Below are positions 16,612-25,436 of a DNA stretch of 64,000 nt, piece by piece. Under the pieces are notes generated by a model. The model saw only the letters and a list, made by a program, of their open reading frames with translations, made no database searches and was not told the DNA's origin. Every line of letters starts with the position of its first letter. The stretch's first letter is position 1. This DNA comes from Runella slithyformis DSM 19594 (GTDB taxonomy: Bacteria; Bacteroidota; Bacteroidia; Cytophagales; Spirosomataceae). The position numbers and the translations under genes are program-made. Where the stretch lies: assembly GCF_000218895.1 (NCBI RefSeq), contig NC_015703.1, positions 4,787,001 to 4,851,000 on the forward strand, read 5' to 3'.

Positions 16612-18948
16612 TCAAAACTTAAAATTGTACGTAACGGATGGTATGACAGGAAACAGCGCCCTTTTTTGCAATGTAATCCTTTGGCCTTTTTCTACAGGGT
16701 CATTCTCGGATGTTAAATAATAGTACAATGGGTTCTTTCGATTGTAGGCATTATATAGCCCAACTTCCCATGTACGCTCTCCCCATCGTTTTTGCTTGTG
16801 AAACTGAATCGCAATATCCAGTCGGTGAAAAGATTCAGCTCGGAAACTGTTGCGAGAACCTAAATAGTCTACGTTATTGATGAACTGATTATCAATTTCC
16901 GTAGCAACAAAATAATACCCTTGCGAAACCGTAAGGGCATTGCCCGTAGCATAGACCCAATTGGCCGAGAAGGTTACTTTAGGGGTTAGTTTGTAGGTGG
17001 TCACCACCGACGCATCGTGTCGGCGGTCATTACGGGGATAAAAAGGTTTCCCGTTGTTCAAATCAGCAAACTGATGAATGGTCCAGGAAAGGGTATAGCC
17101 CACCCAACCGGTGAAACGTCCTTTGTTTTTTTGCAATAAAACTTCTGTGCCATACGATAAGCCGTTGCCAAACACCACGTTGTCTTCCCAATTGAGGGCC
17201 TTGGCCCCGTCATTCAAAACCAAAAAAGTGGCTCCTTCGCGGTAAGCGGCACTATTTCGCATCCATTTTCGGTAGCTTTCTAAGGTAAGATTCAGTCCAA
17301 GGGCGGGGAATGTTTTGACAACTCCAAAGGCAATTTGATCGGCTTGTTGGGGTGGGACACGCTCTGTAACTGGCACCCATAAGTCGGTGGAAAGACCCGT
17401 GCCTGTATTGGAAAGAAGGTGTACAAACTGATTGTTGCGAGCGTAAGAGGCTTTTAGTTCAAGCGTATTGTTCAGTTTGTATCCGGCAGACAGGCGTGGT
17501 TCGGCAAACAGATAAGTACGCTTCGGAACACGAAGGCCGTTGAGTCGCAAGCCTACATTGGCCGATAACCGCCCTTTGGTATAAGTATCCTCTATGTAGG
17601 CGGCAAATTCTTGATTATCAAATTCTTGTGTTTCCTGTTCTGTTTGGCCTTTTAGGCGATCTTCGTCGATAAAAGCGCGTGGACGAAAACGGTGAAAAGT
17701 CAGCAGTCCACCAAATTTTATAGCATGAGCGTTGTTGGGAAAATAATCGAAGTCTGCTTTCAGCGTATAATCTCTTACGCCTGAACTGTATTCGGTGTAG
17801 GTGCCGGTATTATTACCATTGTTGCGGATTTGTTCAAAATCATCGGAAAGGCGAAACTTAAAATCGGTCATCAGCAGCGTAGTATTCAAAAATAATTTCT
17901 GACTGAACAAATGATTCCAACGCAGGGTAGCAGTGGCATTGCCCCAACCCATGCGGGTTTTGGAAGTAATGGTAGAAGTGCTGCGTTCCACCTGCTCGCT
18001 GATACGCAGGCGGTCATTGCCAAAATAACCGCTCAAATACAATTTGTCTTTGGCTGATAAGTCAAAATGAAGTTTGGCGTTGAGATCGTAGAAACGATAC
18101 CCAAACTTTTGGTCGGCAGGTAAAAAAGGCTCGGTCAATACATCAATGTAGCTTCGGCGCCCTGACAACAGAAACGATGATTTGCCTTTTTGGATAGGGC
18201 CGTCCAATGATAAACGGCTGGAAAGCAGCCCGATCCCCCCTTCGCCGCGCAGTTTGTCTTTGCCGCCGTCTTTCATCTGCAAATCTATCACCGACGATAG
18301 CCGCCCGCCATACCTCGCCGGAAAGCCCCCTTTCCAAAAACTTACATTCTTGATGGCATCGCCATTGAACACTGAGAAAAACCCAAACAGGTGGTTGGCG
18401 TTATACACTTGGGCTTCGTCGAGCAAGATGAGGTTTTGGTCGGGACCACCACCGCGCACATACAGCGCGGTGCTCCCTTCGGTGCTTTTTTGTACGCCCG
18501 GCAGCAATTGCAGGGCTTTAATGACATCTTTCTCGCCAAGTAAGGTCGGGATTTGTTTGATTTGAGCTATTGGTAGCCTCACTACACTCATTTCGGAAGG
18601 GGCTGCCTGTTGCGCTTTGTCTGAGATTGTTACCTCTTGTAATTGCAGCGTTTCGGGTTGAAGAAAAACTTGGAGTCGCGTTTGTTGGGACGCGTTTAGC
18701 GGTTGCTCGAATTTTTGATAGCCCAATAAATTGAACAGCAGTTTTACAGGCTGCCCGGAGGGAATTTTGATGGAGAAGAATCCGTAAGCATTGGTTGTAG
18801 TGCCTATTTGTGAGCCTGAGATAGTTACCGATACGCCCGCGAGTGTTTCTTTGGTATCTGCTTCATATACATAGCCATTGCGTATTTCTTGCCCCTGCAA
18901 TTTTCCGATGATAAAAACCAACAAGACAATTTTCAGGAAATGAAACAT
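16612..18948 (-). CDS. TonB-dependent receptor with carboxypeptidase-regulatory-like domain
   Basis: 778-residue outer-membrane transporter driven by TonB. It has a signal peptide (cleavage near KLQGQE), then a carboxypeptidase-D regulatory-like domain at about 22-100 (GYVYEADTKETLAGVSVTIS). A plug follows at about 125-225, with the recognisable RGGGPDQNLILLDEAQVYN and GFPARYGGRLSSVIDLQM, then a 22-strand-type barrel ending in FKF. The gene lies between a small lipoprotein (18 bases upstream) and a DUF4249 lipoprotein (4 bases downstream), forming a three-gene minus-strand operon. The substrate cannot be told from sequence. Confidence 0.93.
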   Translation of the reverse strand: MFHFLKIVLLVFIIGKLQGQEIRNGYVYEADTKETLAGVSVTISGSQIGTTTNAYGFFSIKIPSGQPVKLLFNLLGYQKFEQPLNASQQTRLQVFLQPETLQLQEVTISDKAQQAAPSEMSVVRLPIAQIKQIPTLLGEKDVIKALQLLPGVQKSTEGSTALYVRGGGPDQNLILLDEAQVYNANHLFGFFSVFNGDAIKNVSFWKGGFPARYGGRLSSVIDLQMKDGGKDKLRGEGGIGLLSSRLSLDGPIQKGKSSFLLSGRRSYIDVLTEPFLPADQKFGYRFYDLNAKLHFDLSAKDKLYLSGYFGNDRLRISEQVERSTSTITSKTRMGWGNATATLRWNHLFSQKLFLNTTLLMTDFKFRLSDDFEQIRNNGNNTGTYTEYSSGVRDYTLKADFDYFPNNAHAIKFGGLLTFHRFRPRAFIDEDRLKGQTEQETQEFDNQEFAAYIEDTYTKGRLSANVGLRLNGLRVPKRTYLFAEPRLSAGYKLNNTLELKASYARNNQFVHLLSNTGTGLSTDLWVPVTERVPPQQADQIAFGVVKTFPALGLNLTLESYRKWMRNSAAYREGATFLVLNDGAKALNWEDNVVFGNGLSYGTEVLLQKNKGRFTGWVGYTLSWTIHQFADLNNGKPFYPRNDRRHDASVVTTYKLTPKVTFSANWVYATGNALTVSQGYYFVATEIDNQFINNVDYLGSRNSFRAESFHRLDIAIQFHKQKRWGERTWEVGLYNAYNRKNPLYYYLTSENDPVEKGQRITLQKRALFPVIPSVTYNFKF

Positions 18949-18966
18949 CTAAAAAACAGGATTAAC

Positions 18967-19461
18967 TTATAACTCTTTGGTGTAGGTGATAGAATAGTAA
19001 GGATATGAATTGGCTTGCTCTACAACCATTTGATCGAGCTTAGTACGGTTTAACCACCATGATTTTGATAAAAGCAGGCTGTCTTCTTTGCTCAGTTGAA
19101 TAGTTGAAGGATATGTAAACGTCAATGCTTTTGCCTGACTTGCAATATGGTACTGAACCCTAAACAGAGGCTTATCCTGTAATTTTATACTTCCAAAGCA
19201 CTTGTTGCCGGATTTTATATAGTCGCAGTCTTCAAACGTTACGGTTTGTATGGAAGGGAATTTTGGTGGGATACCATTCGGCGGAGAGTTTGGAAACTTA
19301 AGCTCTTTAAATTCAGTAGCTTTCCAAGTGCCTTTCATATCTCCCAAGGCATTATTGACAAATTTTGCATCTTCACTCAAACAGGAAGTCAAGACAATAC
19401 AAACTGCGGATAAATAGGCTATTGTTCTCATTGAGAAAGAAATAAGTTGATTTGTTTTCAT
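18967..19461 (-). CDS. Small lipoprotein of unknown function
   Basis: 164 residues; signal peptide with lipobox LTSC (about residues 24-27). The mature part begins with LGDMKGTWKATEFKEL, reminiscent of lipocalin-like starts (GxW), and is beta-rich. I recognise no certain family. It is the first gene of the operon with the TonB receptor and DUF4249 protein, so it may assist the same uptake or sensing function. An ATG ten residues downstream (MRTIAYLSAV) is also a reasonable start. Confidence 0.7.
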   Translation of the reverse strand: MKTNQLISFSMRTIAYLSAVCIVLTSCLSEDAKFVNNALGDMKGTWKATEFKELKFPNSPPNGIPPKFPSIQTVTFEDCDYIKSGNKCFGSIKLQDKPLFRVQYHIASQAKALTFTYPSTIQLSKEDSLLLSKSWWLNRTKLDQMVVEQANSYPYYSITYTKEL

Positions 19462-19660
19462 GGTACCAGTTGAGCTTACTTAGCTGATGGTCAGTAAGCA
19501 AAGAGTAATTGTTTAAAATATTGACAATTAATTTTGTACAGTTTTTAATTTTTGGAAAAATGAGATGAAGTTTTGATAAATGCACCAAAAAGAAGAATTT
19601 TTAGTTCACCTATCAAAACCTCAAATGCTTTCAGGTTACAAATTAGAGCACGTCTCTTTG

Positions 19661-20380
19661 TTAGTAATTTCCTCTATCAAAACGATAATTCCCCCAGTTA
19701 TGTGAGACATAGCAGCCCAAACGTCTTGCATCCGGATTATAAATACTGAATTCATTGCCAGCGTATAGATTAATTGTGAATCCACTTGACCAAGAACATA
19801 AAGCACAATTTAGATGTCTCCATTCAACAAATATTCCCTGATTGGAATTTCCGGATTCTCTCCAAGTTACAGAAGCCCAATCGTCGAATCTTTCTGACTC
19901 GTGCCATTTTCTTGGGTTTTCCCAAGCAATTCTTGCCTGTTTAGCCATTAAAGGGTTGGTAGTGTAGGAAAGTGTATAACCTTTAACATTATCTTCTAAG
20001 TTTTTTGAAACCACGTGTTCATACAAAGCAGACTCGTCAGGAGATGTTTCGGTTGCGCCTGTCGTTTTACTTTGAAAACCGGTAAATGAACTTTTTTCTT
20101 TTATCGCAGTTATAACATTCAAGGCGATTTTGGTATTTTCTAAATAGAACTTTAGATAGTCATCGTCTGTACAGGCGTATAAAAGTGTAACACTGTTTTT
20201 TCCACTAACATCTGTTACTGTTATCGTCTTTTTAAACAATTTCAATCCATTTGCTTCAAGTTCTTCTATCCTCGAATTAAACTCTTGTTTTGGTGCTTCA
20301 TTTGGGTGAAACTCCTCTTTATCGGTACACCCAAAGATAAAGGCTGTACAGAATAATGCAATTGTAGCAATTTTTTTCAT
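19661..20380 (-). CDS. Uncharacterised lipoprotein
   Basis: 239 residues with a short signal peptide and lipobox IFGC (about residues 15-18). The N-terminal half is helical and charged. The C-terminal half is aromatic- and glycine-rich with a CxxC (NCALCSWSSG) and a segment (FTINLYAGNEFSIYN) that looks like beta structure. No family recognised. It is separated by 199 bases from the next operon and by a terminator from the upstream regulator gene, so it is probably transcribed alone. It belongs to the accessory block bounded by the 78-bp repeats. Confidence 0.65.
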   Translation of the reverse strand: MKKIATIALFCTAFIFGCTDKEEFHPNEAPKQEFNSRIEELEANGLKLFKKTITVTDVSGKNSVTLLYACTDDDYLKFYLENTKIALNVITAIKEKSSFTGFQSKTTGATETSPDESALYEHVVSKNLEDNVKGYTLSYTTNPLMAKQARIAWENPRKWHESERFDDWASVTWRESGNSNQGIFVEWRHLNCALCSWSSGFTINLYAGNEFSIYNPDARRLGCYVSHNWGNYRFDRGNY

Positions 20381-20426
20381 AATTTTACGCTTGATTTAAA
20401 TGTTTGAAAAGTTGTTTGAACTATCT

Positions 20427-20470
20427 AAAAAAGTCCCGCTCGGTCGCCAAACAGACGCGGGGCTTTTTCT
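20427..20470. terminator. Terminator hairpin downstream of the Crp/Fnr gene
   Basis: AAAAGTCCCGC (about 20429-20439) pairs with GCGGGGCTTTT (about 20457-20467, one G-T wobble) with A/T runs on both sides. On the minus strand it would end the Crp/Fnr-family transcript. Confidence 0.75.
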
Positions 20471-20500
20471 TTTACGAAGGTGATGAAAAAAAAGGAGGTG

Positions 20501-20567
20501 CAAATTGCGTTCAAACACAAAAATCATTGCTTTGGCGCAATTTGTGTACCGTGCCAAAGCAATGATT
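20501..20567 (-). repeat. Interleaved inverted repeats (possible pseudoknot) at the Crp/Fnr gene 3' end
   Basis: A perfect 15-bp inverted repeat, AATCATTGCTTTGGC (20522-20536) with GCCAAAGCAATGATT (20553-20567), spans the stop codon of the regulator gene. Within its loop CGCAATTTG (20536-20544) is complementary to CAAATTGCG (20501-20509) outside the hairpin. This is an H-type pseudoknot arrangement in the 3' untranslated region. Confidence 0.6.
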
Positions 20568-21141
20568 AAAAATTCATCGTCAGTCGTTTACGAACGCGGC
20601 TTAGTTCAGATTGGCTGATGTTGAGGTATTGGGCTATGTGTTTTACCTGTAGGCGAGGGGTAATGTGGGCATATAATTCACAAAACGTTTGGTAGCGTTT
20701 TACCAAATCGCGTTCAAAAATGAGCTCCATCCGCTTTTCATAAACAACTATATATTGCTCATAGAGCAGCCTGAATGGGTGATTAAGTTCGGGATATTCT
20801 ATAAACATTTGTTGTAGGTCAGTGTAAGAGATCACACATACCCGGCTATCTTCCAGTAGTTCGATGTGTTCATTAGTGGGCTGTTGAAGCAAAAAACTGT
20901 GTACTGAAAACACAAATTCCCCTTCGCCCCTAAACCAAGCCGTAATTTCTCGGCTTTCGTCAATATCATGAAAAATTCTGGCAAGGCCCGACTCAAGATA
21001 GTAAAGGTTATTACTGATTTGTCCTGAGGTAAGCAGAAATCTTCCCGCTTTGTGATTCTCGATGCGAGAACAGTGGCATAAAGCCGTTTGACATTTTTCC
21101 GACAAAGGACTGATTTGAGAGAGCGCGTTGAAAAGTGTCAT
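20566..21141 (-). CDS. Crp/Fnr-family transcriptional regulator
   Basis: 191 residues. A cyclic-nucleotide-binding-like beta-roll domain occupies about 10-120 (KAGRFLLTSGQISNNLYYLESGLARIF) and a helical linker 120-150. A C-terminal helix-turn-helix (LQVKHIAQYLNISQSELSRVRKR) closes the protein, with the DNA-contact helix SQSELSRVRK typical of Bacteroidota members. No Fe-S cysteine cluster of the FNR type is visible. The effector is unknown. The gene lies upstream of the lipoprotein/TonB-receptor block on the same strand and may regulate it. The 3' end overlaps a long inverted repeat. Confidence 0.9.
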   Translation of the reverse strand: MTLFNALSQISPLSEKCQTALCHCSRIENHKAGRFLLTSGQISNNLYYLESGLARIFHDIDESREITAWFRGEGEFVFSVHSFLLQQPTNEHIELLEDSRVCVISYTDLQQMFIEYPELNHPFRLLYEQYIVVYEKRMELIFERDLVKRYQTFCELYAHITPRLQVKHIAQYLNISQSELSRVRKRLTMNF

Positions 21142-21397
21142 GGCTGTAATGGCAATATACTAAACTGATTAGGCTGCGGGAAAGCGTGTTATAGTTCGTT
21201 ATTGATGATTAACGTCAACTTTGCTGGTCTTTTGACTTTACAAAGAAAAGGGTTGGGTCTTAGAGCAGGCTTAGTGCTGGATTAGAATAGCCTTAGAAGT
21301 AGTACCGGAATTCTGTCTAACTCCATTGGGCTATCCCCAACCTTTTGGACGCAAACTCAATTTAAGCATACATCTCCCAAATGGATTGGCTGCAACT

Positions 21398-21724
21398 CTA
21401 AAAGGTTTTTTTTTCTAAAATAGAGGGAGTGAACCTCGAAAATTGAAGGGAAGTAAAGTGCTGTATTTGAGCGCAATAAGGTACTAAGGCCCCTTGGCCC
21501 GTTTGGTTGAGTTTTTCGCCAATACGGGTTTTGCAGTTTTCTACACTTTTAATCTCAATACTGAGCTTCGTGGCTAATTCTTTATTGGAAGGCGCATCAA
21601 TGAGAAGAACGAGCAGATCCAGCTCCCCTTGGGTGAGCGTTGTCAGTAAGAAAATGTCTTCGTCTTTTGAAAATGGACTGTCTTGAATGCGACGAAGGAG
21701 ATTTTGAATAGTTAGTTTAGGCAT
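21398..21724 (-). CDS. Small LuxR-type helix-turn-helix protein
   Basis: 108 residues. The core LTQGELDLLVLLIDAPSNKE, continuing LATKLSIEIKSVENCKTRI, is a LuxR/GerE-type HTH: the usual TVENHRSRI recognition motif is present in altered form as SVENCKTRI. There is no receiver or ligand domain, so it is either a stand-alone DNA-binding protein or the detached output domain of a larger regulator. About 250 bases of unassigned sequence separate it from the Crp/Fnr-family gene. It lies at the edge of the repeat-bounded block. Confidence 0.7.
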   Translation of the reverse strand: MPKLTIQNLLRRIQDSPFSKDEDIFLLTTLTQGELDLLVLLIDAPSNKELATKLSIEIKSVENCKTRIGEKLNQTGQGALVPYCAQIQHFTSLQFSRFTPSILEKKTF

Positions 21725-21885
21725 ACTGAAATAGTTACAAACTCAATATTTGAGCTTGGTGGGCGTCTTAACGAATGTAACTATCAAAGTGGGTAACGAA
21801 AGGAAATGAAGTCAGCAATTTTCATCTCATCTGTTACGACTAAAAGTCATAGCAAAAGTCACATCCGGGTTAAAAGGTAGAGAAA
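21725..21885. other. Non-coding stretch next to direct-repeat copy 2
   Basis: AT-rich sequence between the start of the small HTH gene and the orphan copy of the membrane-gene 3' end. I see no coding frame, RNA gene or further homology to the membrane gene in it. Confidence 0.4.
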
Positions 21886-21963
21886 AAACGTACCAACGGC
21901 CTGCGCCCGCACCAAATGATTCGGAAGATGATTACGGATGGTTTGGATGGAGAGAAGGAGTAA
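21886..21963 (+). pseudogene. Orphan 3'-end fragment of a membrane-gene homologue (78-bp direct repeat, copy 2)
   Basis: Encodes the same last 25 residues plus stop as the gene ending at 15661 (KRTNGLRPHQMIRKMITDGL then DGEKE). There are three synonymous substitutions and no upstream coding continuation. It ends at TAA and is followed by its own terminator, as a genuine gene end would be. It could be a remnant of a deleted paralogue or the far repeat of an inserted segment. Confidence 0.85.
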
Positions 21964-21980
21964 GGAATGTATGAGTAATG

Positions 21981-22017
21981 AAAAAGAGGCAGTGAGAAGA
22001 TTCGACTGCCTCTTTTT
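21981..22017. terminator. Bidirectional terminator after repeat copy 2
   Basis: AAAAAGAGGCAGT (21981-21993) pairs perfectly with ACTGCCTCTTTTT (22005-22017). It also serves the convergent TonB receptor gene ending at 22035. Confidence 0.9.
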
Positions 22018-22034
22018 ATATTTTATGCCGTTTG

Positions 22035-24224
22035 TTACAGCTTAGCCCTCAGTGTTACTACAAAATTACGGCCCGGGGCGCTGATACCGCTCGCAAAATA
22101 GCGGTAGTTGCGGTCAAGGATATTCTCGCAGGCCAGCTGCAATGACAGCGATTTGGCTACCTCAATCGAAGTGCGGGCATTCAGGGTCATCCAGGCAGGC
22201 ATACCGTCGGGGGTGGCGTATTGTTGATTGTCTTCTCCGCCCAAGTTATAGTCAGAAATGTATTTCCAGCCATTGTAAAGAGAATAAACTTCTGCCTGAA
22301 ACCGCTTGTTCTGATACACAGCACTCAGGCGGCCGTAGGTAGGCGGGATATGATCCAACGGGGTGGTGCCGCCACCATCGTTTTTGATCTTTCCAACCAC
22401 GCGGTTGATGTTTGCGGTGAATTGCAGCGATTGGCTGAGTTTCACAAATACATTGACGTTAACCCCCTGAATGTAAGCACTCCTTTTGTTTTGATTCGCC
22501 GTTATTTTGCTCAGGGTGCCGTTATACATGATCTGACTTTGTCCGTTGAGCGTAAAAACGTCGGTGACAATCGCATCCCGAATTTGGGTATAATAGGCCG
22601 AAGCTTCCAAACGGACGATCTGACCAAACCATTGAGAAAGACCCACTTCGTAGTTATAGGTGTATTCGGGCGTTAGTCCGGGGTTGGGAACGATCAAACT
22701 GCCGGCGGTAGATTCAAACACCTTTGCCAGATCGTCTATATTGGGGGTGCGAAAACCGGTACTGAACAGTACATTGACTTTGGTTTTTGGGGAAGGCGTA
22801 AAAACAAGACCGGCATTGCCCGACAGGGCATTGGGAGATTGTTTTACGTCGTCAAAGGGAAACGGAAAAAATTCTTTGCTGCCGAATTTTGAATGAAGAC
22901 CCATCAAACTATAACGCACTCCTGCGTGCAGGTGCCATTTGTCGCGCACTGAAATTTGGTCGGTCAGGTAGAGCGCCACCGAGCGCGTCTGACTGCCACC
23001 GTTGGGATACCGCGTATCGGCACCCGCGATGGCGTTGGTGCTGACGTTGGTTGTAAATGCCGTTGAACGCACGTCATTATACGTAGCTTCCACTCCATAC
23101 TTCCATTCCTGAATCCCAATACGTTTAAGGGCGTCGTAGTTGAGGGTATAGACTTTTACCTTTTCGAGCTGGGTTTTGCGGTTGTTGTTTTTAAACCGCC
23201 TTGAAATCCGACTTTCTTCAATATCCTGATACGCCACCGTCAATTGGGCACGGTCATACAGCGCATTGCGCTTGGTCATATCCAACTGATAAGAAGTCAA
23301 AAAGCGCTTTTCCGGCCCGTAATACCATTCGGCAAATCTCGGCAAACCGCTTGCCACTTCGGTCAGACGGTCGTAACGGGGTACATTGCCGGTGGTGGAA
23401 TATTGCACATTTAACGTGTGACGGGTATGCTCGGAAGGTTGAAAGATGAATTTATGATAAAAATCCCGTTGGGAATAGCCGGAGCCTACCTGCATATTAG
23501 GGTCAGGATTTGTCACGGCTACGTCCTGACCGTTTTGGCGCTCCGGATAGGAGAGAAGCTGACCAAAGGTCGGATATTTGCTCAGGCGTTGGGCACCTTG
23601 CTTTACATCACCAAAATCAGAATAGGTGAATCCACCTAAATAAGACCATTTTACGCCGCCATAGCTCAGGTTGATGTGGCCGGTTTTTTCCCGGTTGGCC
23701 GATGAATACCGTACATAGGCATTGCCTTTCAGGCCGCTGTTCAGTACGGGAGTGAGCGTCCGAAAGTGAATAACGCCACCCAGGGCATCAGAGCCATAGA
23801 CCACGGACGACGGCCCCAGAAGAATTTCGGTTCGTTCGAGCATGGATTGGTCGATGCGCAGTACATTTTGGAGGTGACCGCCGCGAAAGATCGCATTGTT
23901 CATACGTACTCCGTCGATAACGAGCAAAATACGGTTGGCTTCAAAGCCCCGAAGCACCGGACTACCACCGCCGCCCTGGCTTTTTTGTACAAATACCTGC
24001 CCGGTTTGCATAAGCATATCAGCGGCATTTTGGCTGTTACGAAACGCGATTTGTTTGGCTGATATCTGCTCAATTTGGAAGGGCAGCGTACGTTTTTGCT
24101 GTTCAAACTTTCCCGCCGAAATCACCACCTCATCAAGTTGGAGCGTATCGCTGCGCAGATTGGTTTGTTGTGAAAAAACAGGTAAAATTTTGATGATGAA
24201 TGCTAAATAGACAATGTATTTCAT
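22035..24224 (-). CDS. TonB-dependent receptor, haem/haemoglobin-like
   Basis: 729-residue outer-membrane receptor. Signal peptide, then directly a TonB-box-like LDEVVIS and a plug domain (ILLVIDGVRMNNAIFRGGHL, VYGSDALGGVIHFRT) without the carboxypeptidase-like domain of the other receptors here. The barrel contains FRTPNIDD...VPNPGL, resembling the FRAP/NPNL box of haem receptors, and it ends LRAKL. The family match is to the haemoglobin/transferrin/lactoferrin receptor group, so haem or another iron source is the likely substrate. No haem-lyase or HmuY-type partner is adjacent. Other genes downstream on the minus strand are not clearly related. Confidence 0.88.
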   Translation of the reverse strand: MKYIVYLAFIIKILPVFSQQTNLRSDTLQLDEVVISAGKFEQQKRTLPFQIEQISAKQIAFRNSQNAADMLMQTGQVFVQKSQGGGGSPVLRGFEANRILLVIDGVRMNNAIFRGGHLQNVLRIDQSMLERTEILLGPSSVVYGSDALGGVIHFRTLTPVLNSGLKGNAYVRYSSANREKTGHINLSYGGVKWSYLGGFTYSDFGDVKQGAQRLSKYPTFGQLLSYPERQNGQDVAVTNPDPNMQVGSGYSQRDFYHKFIFQPSEHTRHTLNVQYSTTGNVPRYDRLTEVASGLPRFAEWYYGPEKRFLTSYQLDMTKRNALYDRAQLTVAYQDIEESRISRRFKNNNRKTQLEKVKVYTLNYDALKRIGIQEWKYGVEATYNDVRSTAFTTNVSTNAIAGADTRYPNGGSQTRSVALYLTDQISVRDKWHLHAGVRYSLMGLHSKFGSKEFFPFPFDDVKQSPNALSGNAGLVFTPSPKTKVNVLFSTGFRTPNIDDLAKVFESTAGSLIVPNPGLTPEYTYNYEVGLSQWFGQIVRLEASAYYTQIRDAIVTDVFTLNGQSQIMYNGTLSKITANQNKRSAYIQGVNVNVFVKLSQSLQFTANINRVVGKIKNDGGGTTPLDHIPPTYGRLSAVYQNKRFQAEVYSLYNGWKYISDYNLGGEDNQQYATPDGMPAWMTLNARTSIEVAKSLSLQLACENILDRNYRYFASGISAPGRNFVVTLRAKL

Positions 24225-24375
24225 GAGATTTCTCCTGAATAATAGCTAAAAAAGAAACGTGATTTTTTAAGCAACACTACAAACGCATATAGAGGATTAA
24301 CTCCGACGAACACCATCAGAATTAATCCCATATCGGTGTATGGGAGTTGCAGGATTTTTACAAAAAAAGTTCAGT

Positions 24376-24891
24376 TTATTCTTCGGGAGGGAGAAGAAAA
24401 GCGGCCGGATAATTCCGGCAATCAGCCATAAGGTAATGGAAAAAAGAAAATAAATGAGCGGTAAATGCCGGTTTGAAATCAAAGTAAGTCCATATGCAAA
24501 GCGCATCCGTTGAAAGCATTTTCTGAATCCAAAGACTCACGGGAGAGCGAGTCTCCGACGCCGTCGTGAGTCCCTGCCATGTCTCCTCAAAAAAAGCGAG
24601 CAATTGCGTTTCAAGGCAGTCGGGATAGGCCCTGAACTCGTGGATATCGCCGTGAAGTGTCTCACTTTCAACGTCGTAACGAAGGTTTTTGTGGACGATT
24701 TCATCATCACCTACCCGCTTGAACTCCCCCGCTTTTAAGTGCAAAACAGTCAATTCGGAGGCTTTGTACTCCATGACATGGTGTGCTTTTAACCGATAAA
24801 ATCCCTGTAATAACGGAAACAGCAGCCATATACCCACACTCGAAAGCATCAGTATGGGAATAAACAGTAAGGCCGCCAAACGTTTTATCAT
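24376..24891 (-). CDS. Membrane-anchored protein of unknown function
   Basis: 171 residues. One strong N-terminal hydrophobic segment (LAALLFIPILMLSSVGIWLL, residues about 5-28) is followed by a soluble domain containing EYKASELTVLHLKAGEF and ETLHGDIHEFRAYPDC. No family recognised. It begins nine bases after the stop of the phosphoesterase gene, so the two are probably co-transcribed. Signal anchor or signal peptide; the mature domain would lie in the periplasm. Confidence 0.7.
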   Translation of the reverse strand: MIKRLAALLFIPILMLSSVGIWLLFPLLQGFYRLKAHHVMEYKASELTVLHLKAGEFKRVGDDEIVHKNLRYDVESETLHGDIHEFRAYPDCLETQLLAFFEETWQGLTTASETRSPVSLWIQKMLSTDALCIWTYFDFKPAFTAHLFSFFHYLMADCRNYPAAFLLPPEE

Positions 24892-24900
24892 ACCGGTAAA

Positions 24901-25410
24901 TTACGCTAAAGCGCCGCGTTTTCCCAATTCGATGACCTCTAAATTCGTAATTTTGCGGGTATCCAACGTAAATCGTATCACCGTCCTGATTTTGTGAAAG
25001 CCCTCATTGCCCGCCGCACCCGGATTGATGTACAGCATATTTTGAAGATTTGGGTCGCGCAGTACGCGCAGGATGTGTGAGTGGCCGCAGATGAAAAGGT
25101 CGGGCGTATTTTTTTTCAGTTCCGGTCTGACCTGTGGGTTATAATTGGGCGGCGCACCGCCGATGTGGGTCATCCAAATCCGAAAGCCTTCCAGCTCAAA
25201 GCGTTGGTGTTCAGGAGCTTGCCACTGAATTTCTTTGGCGTCGATGTTGCCGTACACGGCGCGCAGGGGTTTGAAACTTTCCAATTGCGCCAAAATTTCG
25301 GTTGTACCTACGTCGCCGGCGTGCCAAATTTCGTCGCAGTCTTTAAAATACTCAAAAATAGCTTTGTCTAAGTAAGAATGCGTGTCAGATAAAAGGCCGA
25401 TGCGGGTCAT
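24901..25410 (-). CDS. Metallophosphoesterase, YfcE/MJ0936 type
   Basis: 169-residue calcineurin-like phosphoesterase, probably a cytoplasmic phosphodiesterase. Metal-ligand motifs: D-x-H in LLSDTHSYLD, GD in IWHAGDVG, N in VYGNIDAKE, H in MTHIGG, GHSH in FICGHSHILR, then NPGAAG near the end, as in YfcE. It lies 26 bases after the Nramp-like gene and upstream of the membrane-anchored protein; a functional link is unknown. Confidence 0.92.
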   Translation of the reverse strand: MTRIGLLSDTHSYLDKAIFEYFKDCDEIWHAGDVGTTEILAQLESFKPLRAVYGNIDAKEIQWQAPEHQRFELEGFRIWMTHIGGAPPNYNPQVRPELKKNTPDLFICGHSHILRVLRDPNLQNMLYINPGAAGNEGFHKIRTVIRFTLDTRKITNLEVIELGKRGALA

Positions 25411-25436
25411 TGTTATTTTCGATTGCCGATTTTAGG

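Noticed and set aside
20491-20500. Perfect AAGGAGGTG Shine-Dalgarno-like sequence on the plus strand
   Set aside because: No start codon or open frame follows within a useful distance; it lies in the 3' region of the Crp/Fnr-family gene.
21142-21397. AAGGGTTGGG / CCCCAACCTT inverted similarity between the two regulator genes
   Set aside because: Arms are far apart and imperfect; could not be tied to any element.
24328-24345. CCCATA...TATGGG inverted repeat upstream of the haem-type receptor
   Set aside because: Only six base pairs with no U-run and no known operator match; too weak to list as a site.
24225-24375. Possible cobalamin riboswitch upstream of the TonB receptor
   Set aside because: No B12-box-like sequence is present and the region is too short and AT-rich.
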